Shown one piece after another: positions 17,047-24,453 of a stretch of 64,000 nucleotides of DNA. Below the pieces are notes generated by a model. The model had not been told where the DNA came from and ran no database searches. It saw nothing but the letters and a program-made list of their open reading frames with translations. Where the stretch lies: positions 410,499 to 474,498 of the forward strand of contig CAVZRO010000026.1 of NCBI GenBank assembly GCA_963777625.1. Reading direction: 5' to 3'. Each line of letters starts with the position of its first letter. Position 1 is the first letter of the stretch. This DNA is from DATDIC01 sp963777625 (GTDB lineage: Bacteria > Pseudomonadota > Alphaproteobacteria > Acetobacterales > Acetobacteraceae). Made by a program: the position numbers and the translations under genes.

Positions 17047-18915
17047 ATGGAATACAATGTCAGCTTCGGCCGCCTCGGCCGCACGTCGCGTCCCGCCGCG
17101 GCAGGTCAGAAGTTCCGTCTCGCGCTGCTGGGCGACTTTTCCGGCGCGGCCAACGCCGGCCGGCTCGACACCGGGACGGCGCTGGCAAAACGCAAGCCGG
17201 TCAAGGTGGACGTCGACAACCTGGACGACGTGCTGGCACGGATGGGTTTGTCGCTCAGCCTGCCGCTCGCCGACGAGGACGCAGTGGTTACGGTGAAGAT
17301 CGCGGCGATGGACGATTTCCATCCCGACCAGCTCGCCGAAAACCTGGAGCTGTTCGAGCAGCTTCGCGGCCTGCGACGCAATCTGGGCAACCGCGCGACG
17401 TTCGACCGGGCGGCGAAGGAGGTGCTGTCCTGGGGGGGCGAGGCACCGCTGCCGCCGCCGCCGCGGAAATCGCGCGGCGGCACGGTCGCGACCGCCCGCC
17501 TGTCCGATTTCGCCCGGTTGATCGGCCGCCCTGCCCTCACCGGCACGGCGGAGGCTTCGGCCGACGATCTGATGCGCCGCCTGATCGGTCCGTTCATCCA
17601 GCCGGCACGCGACGCGCGGCAGGAGGCGATGACCGCGCGGGTGGATGAAGCGCTCTCGGCGGCCATGCGCCGGGTGCTGCATCATCCCGACTTCCAGACC
17701 GCCGAGGCGCTGTGGCGCGGCGTGGAGTTCCTGGTACGCCGGATCGAGACCGGGGCGAAAATGGAGATCGTGCTGTACGACGTGTCCGCCGAGGAGCTGG
17801 CGGCGGACCTGGCAGCCACCGACACGCTGGAGGAAACCGGTCTGTACGGGATGCTGGTGGAGCAGCCTGCACTCGACGCGCATCAGGGACCGTTGTCGGC
17901 CGTCATCGGGCTCTATGCGTTCGAACTGGCGCCGCCGCATGCCGAACTGCTCGGCCGTATCGCCCAGATTGCCGGCGCGGGCGGGGCGCCGTTCGTGGCC
18001 GGCATCGCGCCCGACGCGCTGAAGCTTCCGTTCCACGATCAGCACCCGCTGATCAAGGACGCATTCGCGGCGCTTCAGGCCTTGCCGGCAGCCGCCTATC
18101 TCGGCCTGGCGACCCCGCGCTTCCTGCTGCGCATGCCCTATGGACGCAAGACCGACCCGATCAACTCCTTCGCCTTCGAGGAGTTCACGCGCCAGGGTGG
18201 TCTCGGCGGGATGCTGTGGGGCCATCCGGCGCTGATTCCGGCCCTTCTGCTGGCTGAAAGCTTCACCCGGCAGGGGCCGAAGCTGAAGCTGGGATCGGTG
18301 ATGGGCGTCGATGACATTCCGTACTATGTCTATACGGATACCGACGGGGAGCAGATCGCGCTGCCCTGCACCGAACGTCTTTATACGGAGCGTCAGGCGG
18401 TGCAGGTCGGGCAGTACCGGGTGATGCCGCTGCTCTCGATCCGTGGCCGCCCGGAGTTGCGGCTGGGCGGCTTCACCTCCCAGGCCGGAACGCCGCTGGC
18501 GGGCTTCTGGGCCCCGGTCGATATCAAGCCCGCCCCGGCAGCAGCGCCACCGCGTGCCGCGGAACCGCCCCCGGCCGCTGCCGCGCCCGCCCCCTCGCCT
18601 GCTCCGCAGCCGGCTGCGCCCGCACGGTCCGAACCCGCTCCTGTCCCGGAAGCCGCCGCCTCCGTCACACCTCCGGAACCGCCGCCGGCCCCTGCCGCCG
18701 AACCTGCCGCTGCATCCGATAGCACCGACCTCGATGCATTGCTGGCCGGGCTATCGGCTCCGGCGGAGACCCCGTCCGCCGAACCGCAGCCGGCGGCGGG
18801 GGAAGCTGCTGACGACCTGGACGCGCTGCTCGCCAGCCTGAATGCCGACCCACCGGCGCCCGAGGAAGACGCCACCGAGCCGGATCTGGACGCGCTGCTG
18901 GCATCACTGAAGTAG
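17047..18915 (+). CDS. TssB-TssC sheath fusion protein with repeated C-terminal motif
   Basis: The T6SS contractile sheath is a TssB/TssC polymer. Here residues 20-140 match TssB (FRLALLGDFSG, RKPVKVDVDNLDDVL, FHPDQLAENLELFEQLRGL). After a Pro-rich linker, residues 200-490 match the TssC middle domain (RVLHHPDFQTAEALWRGVEFLV, VLYDVSAEELAADL). Residues 495-555 are Pro/Ala-rich, and the C-terminus carries three copies of DLDALLAxL (about 561, 590 and 613). The start is ATG 17047 (MEYNVSFG) after CGAAGGACACCC; upstream codons are not TssB-like. A complete, separate TssC lies at 30090, so this protein probably replaces TssB and may act as a modified sheath or baseplate-linked subunit. Confidence 0.85.
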   Translation: MEYNVSFGRLGRTSRPAAAGQKFRLALLGDFSGAANAGRLDTGTALAKRKPVKVDVDNLDDVLARMGLSLSLPLADEDAVVTVKIAAMDDFHPDQLAENLELFEQLRGLRRNLGNRATFDRAAKEVLSWGGEAPLPPPPRKSRGGTVATARLSDFARLIGRPALTGTAEASADDLMRRLIGPFIQPARDARQEAMTARVDEALSAAMRRVLHHPDFQTAEALWRGVEFLVRRIETGAKMEIVLYDVSAEELAADLAATDTLEETGLYGMLVEQPALDAHQGPLSAVIGLYAFELAPPHAELLGRIAQIAGAGGAPFVAGIAPDALKLPFHDQHPLIKDAFAALQALPAAAYLGLATPRFLLRMPYGRKTDPINSFAFEEFTRQGGLGGMLWGHPALIPALLLAESFTRQGPKLKLGSVMGVDDIPYYVYTDTDGEQIALPCTERLYTERQAVQVGQYRVMPLLSIRGRPELRLGGFTSQAGTPLAGFWAPVDIKPAPAAAPPRAAEPPPAAAAPAPSPAPQPAAPARSEPAPVPEAAASVTPPEPPPAPAAEPAAASDSTDLDALLAGLSAPAETPSAEPQPAAGEAADDLDALLASLNADPPAPEEDATEPDLDALLASLK

Positions 18916-18955
18916 AGTCGAGCCCTTCCGGCCGCCCCGCCGGCGAAGCCCCGAC

Positions 18956-19504
18956 TCAGGACGTGCGGACGACGATGTCCACGCGCTGACTTTCCTGCGA
19001 CATGCCCGGCACCTCGCTCACCTTGCGCCGAACCCGGTCCATGCGGGCGCGCGTGATGCCCGCTTCAGCCAGCCTGTCCTCGATCAGTTGCATCCGCAGC
19101 CGCGACAGGTCCACGATGGATTGCGGCCCATCCGGGTCGAGATATTCCGCCAGCACAACGCGCGCCTCCGGGTTCTCCTTCGCCCACGCGGCGCCGGCAT
19201 TGATCACCGTGAGCGCCTCCTGGTCGAGCAGCACCGACCACTGCGCAAAGAACACCGCGTAGTCCGGTGAACGCCGGCGTATGCGGGTGACGATGTTGGG
19301 GTGGATCTGCCACGGCATTCCGGCCGTCTCCGGTTCACCACAATTCTGCACCCAGAGATGATGAATGTCGGACGCGCGTTCGCACTGCACGAGTTCGATG
19401 CTAATATCGGGACTGAGGGTATTGGCAAGCAGGTCCTGGAGGTGCGCCTCCCCACCCACCAGCCAGACCCGCCCATTGAACTCGGCGAGTGTGATGTCCG
19501 CCAT
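18956..19504 (-). CDS. OmpA-like domain protein, T6SS-linked
   Basis: The 182-residue protein lies on the opposite strand inside the T6SS cluster. Its C-terminal 110 residues follow the OmpA/MotB pattern: YAVFFAQWSVLLDQEALTVIN, RVVLAEYLDPDGPQSIVDLS, RLRMQLIEDRLAEAGI, then QRVDIVVR. It has no signal peptide, lipobox or membrane helix, which is unusual for a peptidoglycan-binding domain and suggests a cytoplasmic or structural use of the fold. The first 70 residues are unrecognised. Its start is only 78 bases from that of tagH, in the divergent direction, so they may share a regulatory region. OmpA-like TagL/TagN proteins are known T6SS accessories; equivalence is inferred. Confidence 0.6.
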   Translation of the reverse strand: MADITLAEFNGRVWLVGGEAHLQDLLANTLSPDISIELVQCERASDIHHLWVQNCGEPETAGMPWQIHPNIVTRIRRRSPDYAVFFAQWSVLLDQEALTVINAGAAWAKENPEARVVLAEYLDPDGPQSIVDLSRLRMQLIEDRLAEAGITRARMDRVRRKVSEVPGMSQESQRVDIVVRTS

Positions 19505-19582
19505 CGAAACCCCCGAACAGCTCTCCGGATGCCAGCACGGCGCGGCGCCCCGGCAAGATCACCAACCTTTTGGGTACGACCC

Positions 19583-21028
19583 ATGCCGCTGATCCTGAAA
19601 TTGACCGGCGGGACCGAGCGGGATAGCCGTACGCTCAAGCACGGGACTCTATCCATCGGACGTGCGCCCGGCAATGATTGGGTGCTGCCGGACCCCGAGC
19701 GGCAACTGTCGAAGACTCACTGCGTGATCACCGCCGCCGGCGGGCACTACATGCTGACCGACCTCAGCACCAACGGCGTGTTCGTCAATGGATCGCCGGA
19801 CCGGGTGCCGCGGAACGGGGAAATTGCAGTGACCGACGGCGATGAGTTCCGGATCGGTGAATACGTCATCTCGGTCACCGAGGATCTGACAATTGCCGCA
19901 ACCGGCCCTGGCGTCGCCCGTCAGCCCTTCGCGGCGGGCGGCATGCCCATTACGGATCGGCTGGGTGCGGACCGGCGGTCAGCCGCGCCCGATCCATCAC
20001 CCGATCCGCTGGGCGGCGATCCCCTGGACGATCCGTTCGGCCGTCAGCCGCCGCCCGGCTTCGTGCATCCGATCGCCGCGCCGCCACCGGCCTCCCGTGC
20101 CGCCGATCCGTTTGACCTGGCCGAGGAAGACAGCCGGCGCCCGGTCGCGGACCTCGATGACGACGACCTGTTCAAGGGCCTGACTCCGGGGGAGGCGTGG
20201 CAAGGGCCGTCGCAGGCCGATAATGTGGACGCGCCGCAGCATGCGTTTGCCGCGCCGAAGCCGATCGCCGCGCCCAATTTCGATGATGTCGATATCGACG
20301 CCCTGCTTGGCGATACGCCGCCCGGCCAGCCGCCGGCGACACCTCCCGCACCGGTACCGCTTCCCCAGCAACCCGTGGTCGCTCCCGCACCGCCGCCGGC
20401 CGCCGCGACGCCTAGGGCCCGACCGACCGCGCCACAGCCGGCTCCCGCCGACGCGGCGCGCGCGATGGCGGCGTTTCTGGAAGGCGCCGGGGTTGCCGGA
20501 CTGGCGGTCGGCAGCGATCCGGAAGCGGCATTGCGCGCCGCCGGAGCCATGTTCCGCGAAATGGTGGACGGGCTGCGCCAGGTCCTGATCTCGCGCGCGG
20601 CAGTGAAGAACGAATTCCGGGTCGAACAGACCATGCTGCGGGCGCGTGACAATAATGCGCTCAAGTTCGCGGTCACCACCGAGGATGCGGTCACTGCGCT
20701 GCTGCAACCGGATCGGCCCGGCTACAAGCCGTCGCTGGAAGCCGCCCGCGAAGCATTCGACGACGTGCGCTCGCATGAGATGGCGGTGATGGCCGGCGTT
20801 CAGACCGCGCTGGTCGGGCTGCTGAAACGGTTCGAGCCGGCAGCCCTCGAACGACGGATGCAGCCAGGCGCGTTCGGCAACATACTGCCGGCGGCCCGCA
20901 AGGCCCGCACCTGGGAACTGTTCTGCGACACCTACAAGGAGATCGCCCGCGAGGCGGAGGACGATTTCCAGTCGGTGTTCGGCCGCGAGTTTGCCAAGGC
21001 TTACGACGCGCAGATGCGCAAGCTGTGA
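19583..21028 (+). CDS. tagH: T6SS-associated FHA domain protein TagH
   Basis: FHA proteins bind phosphothreonine and in T6SS act in post-translational control or assembly. Residues 1-100 form the FHA domain (LSIGRAPGNDWVLPD, LSKTHCVIT, LTDLSTNGVFVNG). A Pro/Ala/Asp-rich linker follows, containing DDVDIDALLGD near residue 235, then the C-terminal TagH domain of about 180 residues (AAGAMFREMVDGLRQVLISRAAVKNEFR; YKEIAREAEDDFQSVFGREF). The ATG at 19583 begins exactly at the FHA strand MPLILKLTGG. No PpkA-type kinase or PppA phosphatase is in the window, so whether it is controlled by phosphorylation is open. Confidence 0.9.
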   Translation: MPLILKLTGGTERDSRTLKHGTLSIGRAPGNDWVLPDPERQLSKTHCVITAAGGHYMLTDLSTNGVFVNGSPDRVPRNGEIAVTDGDEFRIGEYVISVTEDLTIAATGPGVARQPFAAGGMPITDRLGADRRSAAPDPSPDPLGGDPLDDPFGRQPPPGFVHPIAAPPPASRAADPFDLAEEDSRRPVADLDDDDLFKGLTPGEAWQGPSQADNVDAPQHAFAAPKPIAAPNFDDVDIDALLGDTPPGQPPATPPAPVPLPQQPVVAPAPPPAAATPRARPTAPQPAPADAARAMAAFLEGAGVAGLAVGSDPEAALRAAGAMFREMVDGLRQVLISRAAVKNEFRVEQTMLRARDNNALKFAVTTEDAVTALLQPDRPGYKPSLEAAREAFDDVRSHEMAVMAGVQTALVGLLKRFEPAALERRMQPGAFGNILPAARKARTWELFCDTYKEIAREAEDDFQSVFGREFAKAYDAQMRKL

Positions 21029-21041
21029 CTTACGTCATACT

Positions 21042-21161
21042 ACCAGCGGCCCGAACGGCCGACTGGTACGCGCGCAGGGTTGGTGTGGCGGCTGCGCGCG
21101 AAATCTATAAGATGCCAGCGGCCCGACGATCCGCGGAGGATCAGGACTTCGGGCCGCTGGT
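21042..21161. repeat. Inverted repeat ACCAGCGGCCCGAA between tagH and tssJ
   Basis: ACCAGCGGCCCGAA at 21042-21055 is mirrored by TTCGGGCCGCTGGT at 21148-21161, and a partial third copy (GCCAGCGGCCCGA) starts near 21114. The right arm, with preceding CAGGACTTCGGG, recurs near 58510 (CAGACTTCGGGCCGCTGGT). The 210-base gap holding it has no gene. Confidence 0.6.
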
Positions 21162-21239
21162 ATGAGCCGCGCAACAAAGGCTTTCAACCGCCTGCCGATC
21201 CGAGGCAAATAGTCCCGCAGGCCAGGGAGGTTCGTCGGG

Positions 21240-21725
21240 ATGGCGAGATGCGCTCATGTTGTCGCGGTAGTTTTGCCGCTGCTCGCGCTGGCGGGCTGCT
21301 CGTCGCCTCCGCCACCGCCGACCCAGGTGGATCTGACCCTGTCAGCAGCGACCGACGTCAATCCCACCACCAGCGGACAGGCCGCGCCGGTCGTCGTGCG
21401 GGTTTATCAGCTTGCTTCGACATCCGGCTTCGACGGAGCAGAATTTTTCCAGCTTTTTAACCAGGACCAGGCTGTCCTGAAGACCGACCTGGTCAAGAAG
21501 GACGAATTCCTGCTTTCCCCCGGGCAGAAGAAGACCACCACCTTGATGCCCACCGATCAGGTGACCGCACTCGGCATCTTCGCGGCATACCGGGATTTTC
21601 AGAACGCGAAATGGCGGGCGACCGTGCCGATCCCCGCCCACAAGACCACCGCCGTGACAGTCACCATCGGGCATGACGGTGTGGTTGCGAAAGCGGCCGC
21701 GGCGGCGCCGAAGGCCGGTCCCTGA
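21240..21725 (+). CDS. tssJ: T6SS outer-membrane lipoprotein TssJ
   Basis: TssJ anchors the TssLM membrane complex to the outer membrane. The 161-residue product has a signal peptide with lipobox LALAGC (modified Cys near residue 20), a short Pro-rich stretch, then the beta-sandwich pattern of the family: VDLTLSAATDVNP, PVVVRVYQLAS, and a loop with AEFFQLFNQDQAVLKTDLV, ending in IGIFAAYRDFQNAKWR-type strands. It is followed two bases later by tssK, in the usual J-K-L-M order. The ATG follows GGTTCGTCGGG. Confidence 0.92.
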   Translation: MARCAHVVAVVLPLLALAGCSSPPPPPTQVDLTLSAATDVNPTTSGQAAPVVVRVYQLASTSGFDGAEFFQLFNQDQAVLKTDLVKKDEFLLSPGQKKTTTLMPTDQVTALGIFAAYRDFQNAKWRATVPIPAHKTTAVTVTIGHDGVVAKAAAAAPKAGP

Positions 21726-21727
21726 TC

Positions 21728-23065
21728 ATGGGCTGGGAGAACAAGGTTGTCTGGACGGAAGGGCTGTTTTTGCAGCCGCAGCACCTGCAGCAGCAGGAAC
21801 GCTATTTCGAGCGTCTCGTGCGCACCAGCACCGGCGGCCTGCGTCCCTATGCCTGGGGCCTGACACAGCTTGAGCTGGACACCGATCTGCTCACGCTCGG
21901 CAAGTTCGCGATCCGCTCGGTGGCCGGCCTGTTGCCGGACGGCACGCCATTCAGCGTGCCTGGCGATGTGGACCACCCACGCCCGCTGGAGCTGCTGGAA
22001 ACCGCGCGCAACAGCGTGGTCTATCTGATCCTGCCGGTGCGCCAGCCCGGCGCCATGGAATCCGCGCCCCGCGACCTGATAGAGACTGTGGCGCGGTTCG
22101 CCATGGACGAGCACGAGGCGATCGACACCAATGCCGGCTCCCAGGGCACGGCGGTCGTGCCGATCGGCAAGCTTCGGCTGCGCTTCGCTCTGGAAGGAGA
22201 TGCGCGGGAAGGGCACGCCTCCATCGGGCTGGCCCGGGTCGCCGACGTGCGCGCCGACAAGAGCGTGCAGCTCGACGAAAATTTCATTCCGCCTCTGTTG
22301 CTGACCAGCGCATCGCCGGCATTGTCCGGGTTCGCCACGCAACTGCAGGGCCTGCTGCACCACCGGGCCGAGGCGCTGGCCGGCCGCGTTTCCGAAACCG
22401 CCACGCGCGGTGCGGCGGAGATCGCCGATTATCTGATGCTGCAACTGTGCAACCGGTATGAGCCGCTGCTGACACACCTGGCGAACACGGTTGGTCAGAT
22501 GCACCCGGAAACCTTCTACCGGGTCTGCGTCAGCCTCGCCGGAGAGCTGGCGACCTTCACCGAATCCCGCAAGCGGCCGCCGGCGTTCCCACCGTACCGG
22601 CACGACGACTTGCAGGCGACCTTCCGTCCGGTGATCGCATCGCTCCGGCAATCGCTGTCCGCCGTGCTGGAGCAGAACGCGGTGCCAATTCCGTTGCAGG
22701 AGCGGCGGTTCGGCATTCGCGTCGGCCCGATCGCGGACCGCACGCTGGTTGCCAACGCCACCTGGGTGCTGGCGGTGAAGGCGCAGATGCCAGCCGAGGC
22801 ACTGCGCCGCGGCTTCCCGAACCTGGTCAAGATCGGACCGGTCGAGCAGATTCGCGAGCTGATCAACGTGGCGCTGCCGGGTATCGCGGTGCGCGCCCTG
22901 CCGGTCGCACCACGGCAGCTTCCTTACTATACCGGAACTACATATTTCGAGCTGGACCGCAGCAGCCCCTACTGGGCTGCACTGGCGCGTTCCGGCGGGA
23001 TCGCGATCCACGTCACCGGCGACGTACCGGGCCTTGAGATCGAATGCTGGGCGATCCGGGGCTGA
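21728..23065 (+). CDS. tssK: T6SS baseplate protein TssK
   Basis: TssK links the baseplate wedges (TssEFG) to the TssLM membrane complex. The 445-residue product starts MGWENKVVWTEGLFLQPQHLQQQERYFE, the hallmark of the family (the WxEGLFLxPQHLQQ motif), and closes with the receptor-like C-terminal domain. Length is normal. The partners TssE, TssF and TssG that it should contact are not in this window. It is two bases after tssJ and 23 bases before tssL. Confidence 0.95.
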   Translation: MGWENKVVWTEGLFLQPQHLQQQERYFERLVRTSTGGLRPYAWGLTQLELDTDLLTLGKFAIRSVAGLLPDGTPFSVPGDVDHPRPLELLETARNSVVYLILPVRQPGAMESAPRDLIETVARFAMDEHEAIDTNAGSQGTAVVPIGKLRLRFALEGDAREGHASIGLARVADVRADKSVQLDENFIPPLLLTSASPALSGFATQLQGLLHHRAEALAGRVSETATRGAAEIADYLMLQLCNRYEPLLTHLANTVGQMHPETFYRVCVSLAGELATFTESRKRPPAFPPYRHDDLQATFRPVIASLRQSLSAVLEQNAVPIPLQERRFGIRVGPIADRTLVANATWVLAVKAQMPAEALRRGFPNLVKIGPVEQIRELINVALPGIAVRALPVAPRQLPYYTGTTYFELDRSSPYWAALARSGGIAIHVTGDVPGLEIECWAIRG

Positions 23066-23088
23066 GCGGGGCGCAGAGGGGTGCATCA

Positions 23089-24453
23089 ATGAGCGACGAC
23101 CCGTTTGCCGAACCGACGGATACGGAAGCCACCGTCATTCGCCCGCGGCCCGGCGGGCGCAGCGCTGTCGCCGCGTCTCGGGCGCCGGAGTCCGCAATCC
23201 CCGCCACCGCCGTTCCGGTCCCGGCGGTGGGCGTCAGCCCGTTGCTGGCGGCGGCGGCGCCCGTGCTGGCGGCCGCGATCCGCATCAGCTCCGACCGCGG
23301 CCGGCCGCCGGACCTCGAACGGCTGCGGCGCGGCATGGCCGAAGCGGTACGCGATTTCGAGAAGCAGGCACTGGCCACCGGCCTGGACACGCGCAGCCTG
23401 CGCGCCGCCCGCTACGCCTTGTGCGCCACCATCGACGACCTGGTGCTGAGTACCCCCTGGGGCAGCACCAGCACCTGGGCGGCGCAGAGCCTGACCAGCA
23501 TCTTCCATAACGAGGTGACCGGCGGCGAGCGGTTCTTCGACATCCTCCAGCAGATGGAGAAAGACCTCGGCCGCCACAGCGAGGTTGTCGAGCTGATGTA
23601 TCTGTGCGCCTCGCTCGGCTTCGAGGGCCGCTACCGGGTCATGCCGCGTGGCATCGCCGCGCTCAGCGAGCTGCGTGAGTCGGTCTATCGCACCATCCGC
23701 CAGCGGCGCGGCGATTTCGAGCGCGAGCTGTCGCCGCACTGGAAAGGGTTGCAGACCGGCTACACGCCATTGCTGCAACGCGTGCCGCTGTGGATGCTGG
23801 GCGTCGCCACGCTGGGGGCCGCGTGCCTGATCTATGTGCTGTTCAATTTCTCGCTTGCCGGCTCGTCCGATATCGCCTTCAACGAAGTCACCAACCTGCC
23901 GCCGCGCGGCGCCATCGTCGTGCCGCGCACCGCAGTTGCAGCCGCCGCGGTTGCACCGGCACCGGCGCCGGCGCCATTGCCGGTGCAACCGGTTGCCGCG
24001 CCAGGTCCGGCTGCGTTGAATATTCACCAGTTCCTGGCGCCCGAAATCAAGGCGGGGCTCGTCGAGGTGCTGGAGGATCCGCAATCGCTTACGGTACGGC
24101 TGACCAACCGCTCGATGTTCGGGTCCGGCTCGGCGACGCTCAACCCGACCTACGTGCCCCTGCTGCAGCGGATCGGCACCGCCCTGGACAGCGAGAAGGG
24201 CGACGTGACGGTAAACGGATACACCGATAATCAGCCCATCCACACCGTGCAGTTTCCGTCCAACTGGCAGCTTTCACAGGCGCGCGCCGCCGCGGTGGCA
24301 AAGGTGATCGAATCGCGGATGTCCGACCCCAAGCGCGTGCGTGTGGTCGGCAAGGCGGATGCCGACCCGCTCGCCCCCAACACCACACCCGCGGGACGCG
24401 AACGAAACCGGCGGACCGAGGTCGTGCTGCTGAAAACATCGAGCCTGCCATGA
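23089..24453 (+). CDS. tssL: T6SS membrane protein TssL (DotU domain plus C-terminal OmpA domain)
   Basis: An inner-membrane subunit of the T6SS envelope complex. Residues 50-240 form the cytoplasmic DotU/TssL domain (RAARYALCATIDDLVLSTPWG, SIFHNEVTGGERFFDIL, YLCASLGFEGRYRV). A single membrane helix (LWMLGVATLGAACLIYVLF) lies near residue 245, and a periplasmic Pro/Ala linker leads to an OmpA-like peptidoglycan-binding domain (NGYTDNQPI, LSQARAAAVAKVIES, NRRTEVVLL). The extended form with the OmpA domain can anchor the complex to the cell wall without a separate TagL. ATG 23089 (MSDDPFAEP) is preferred over an upstream in-frame GTG-type start. It overlaps tssM by four bases. Confidence 0.93.
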   Translation: MSDDPFAEPTDTEATVIRPRPGGRSAVAASRAPESAIPATAVPVPAVGVSPLLAAAAPVLAAAIRISSDRGRPPDLERLRRGMAEAVRDFEKQALATGLDTRSLRAARYALCATIDDLVLSTPWGSTSTWAAQSLTSIFHNEVTGGERFFDILQQMEKDLGRHSEVVELMYLCASLGFEGRYRVMPRGIAALSELRESVYRTIRQRRGDFERELSPHWKGLQTGYTPLLQRVPLWMLGVATLGAACLIYVLFNFSLAGSSDIAFNEVTNLPPRGAIVVPRTAVAAAAVAPAPAPAPLPVQPVAAPGPAALNIHQFLAPEIKAGLVEVLEDPQSLTVRLTNRSMFGSGSATLNPTYVPLLQRIGTALDSEKGDVTVNGYTDNQPIHTVQFPSNWQLSQARAAAVAKVIESRMSDPKRVRVVGKADADPLAPNTTPAGRERNRRTEVVLLKTSSLP

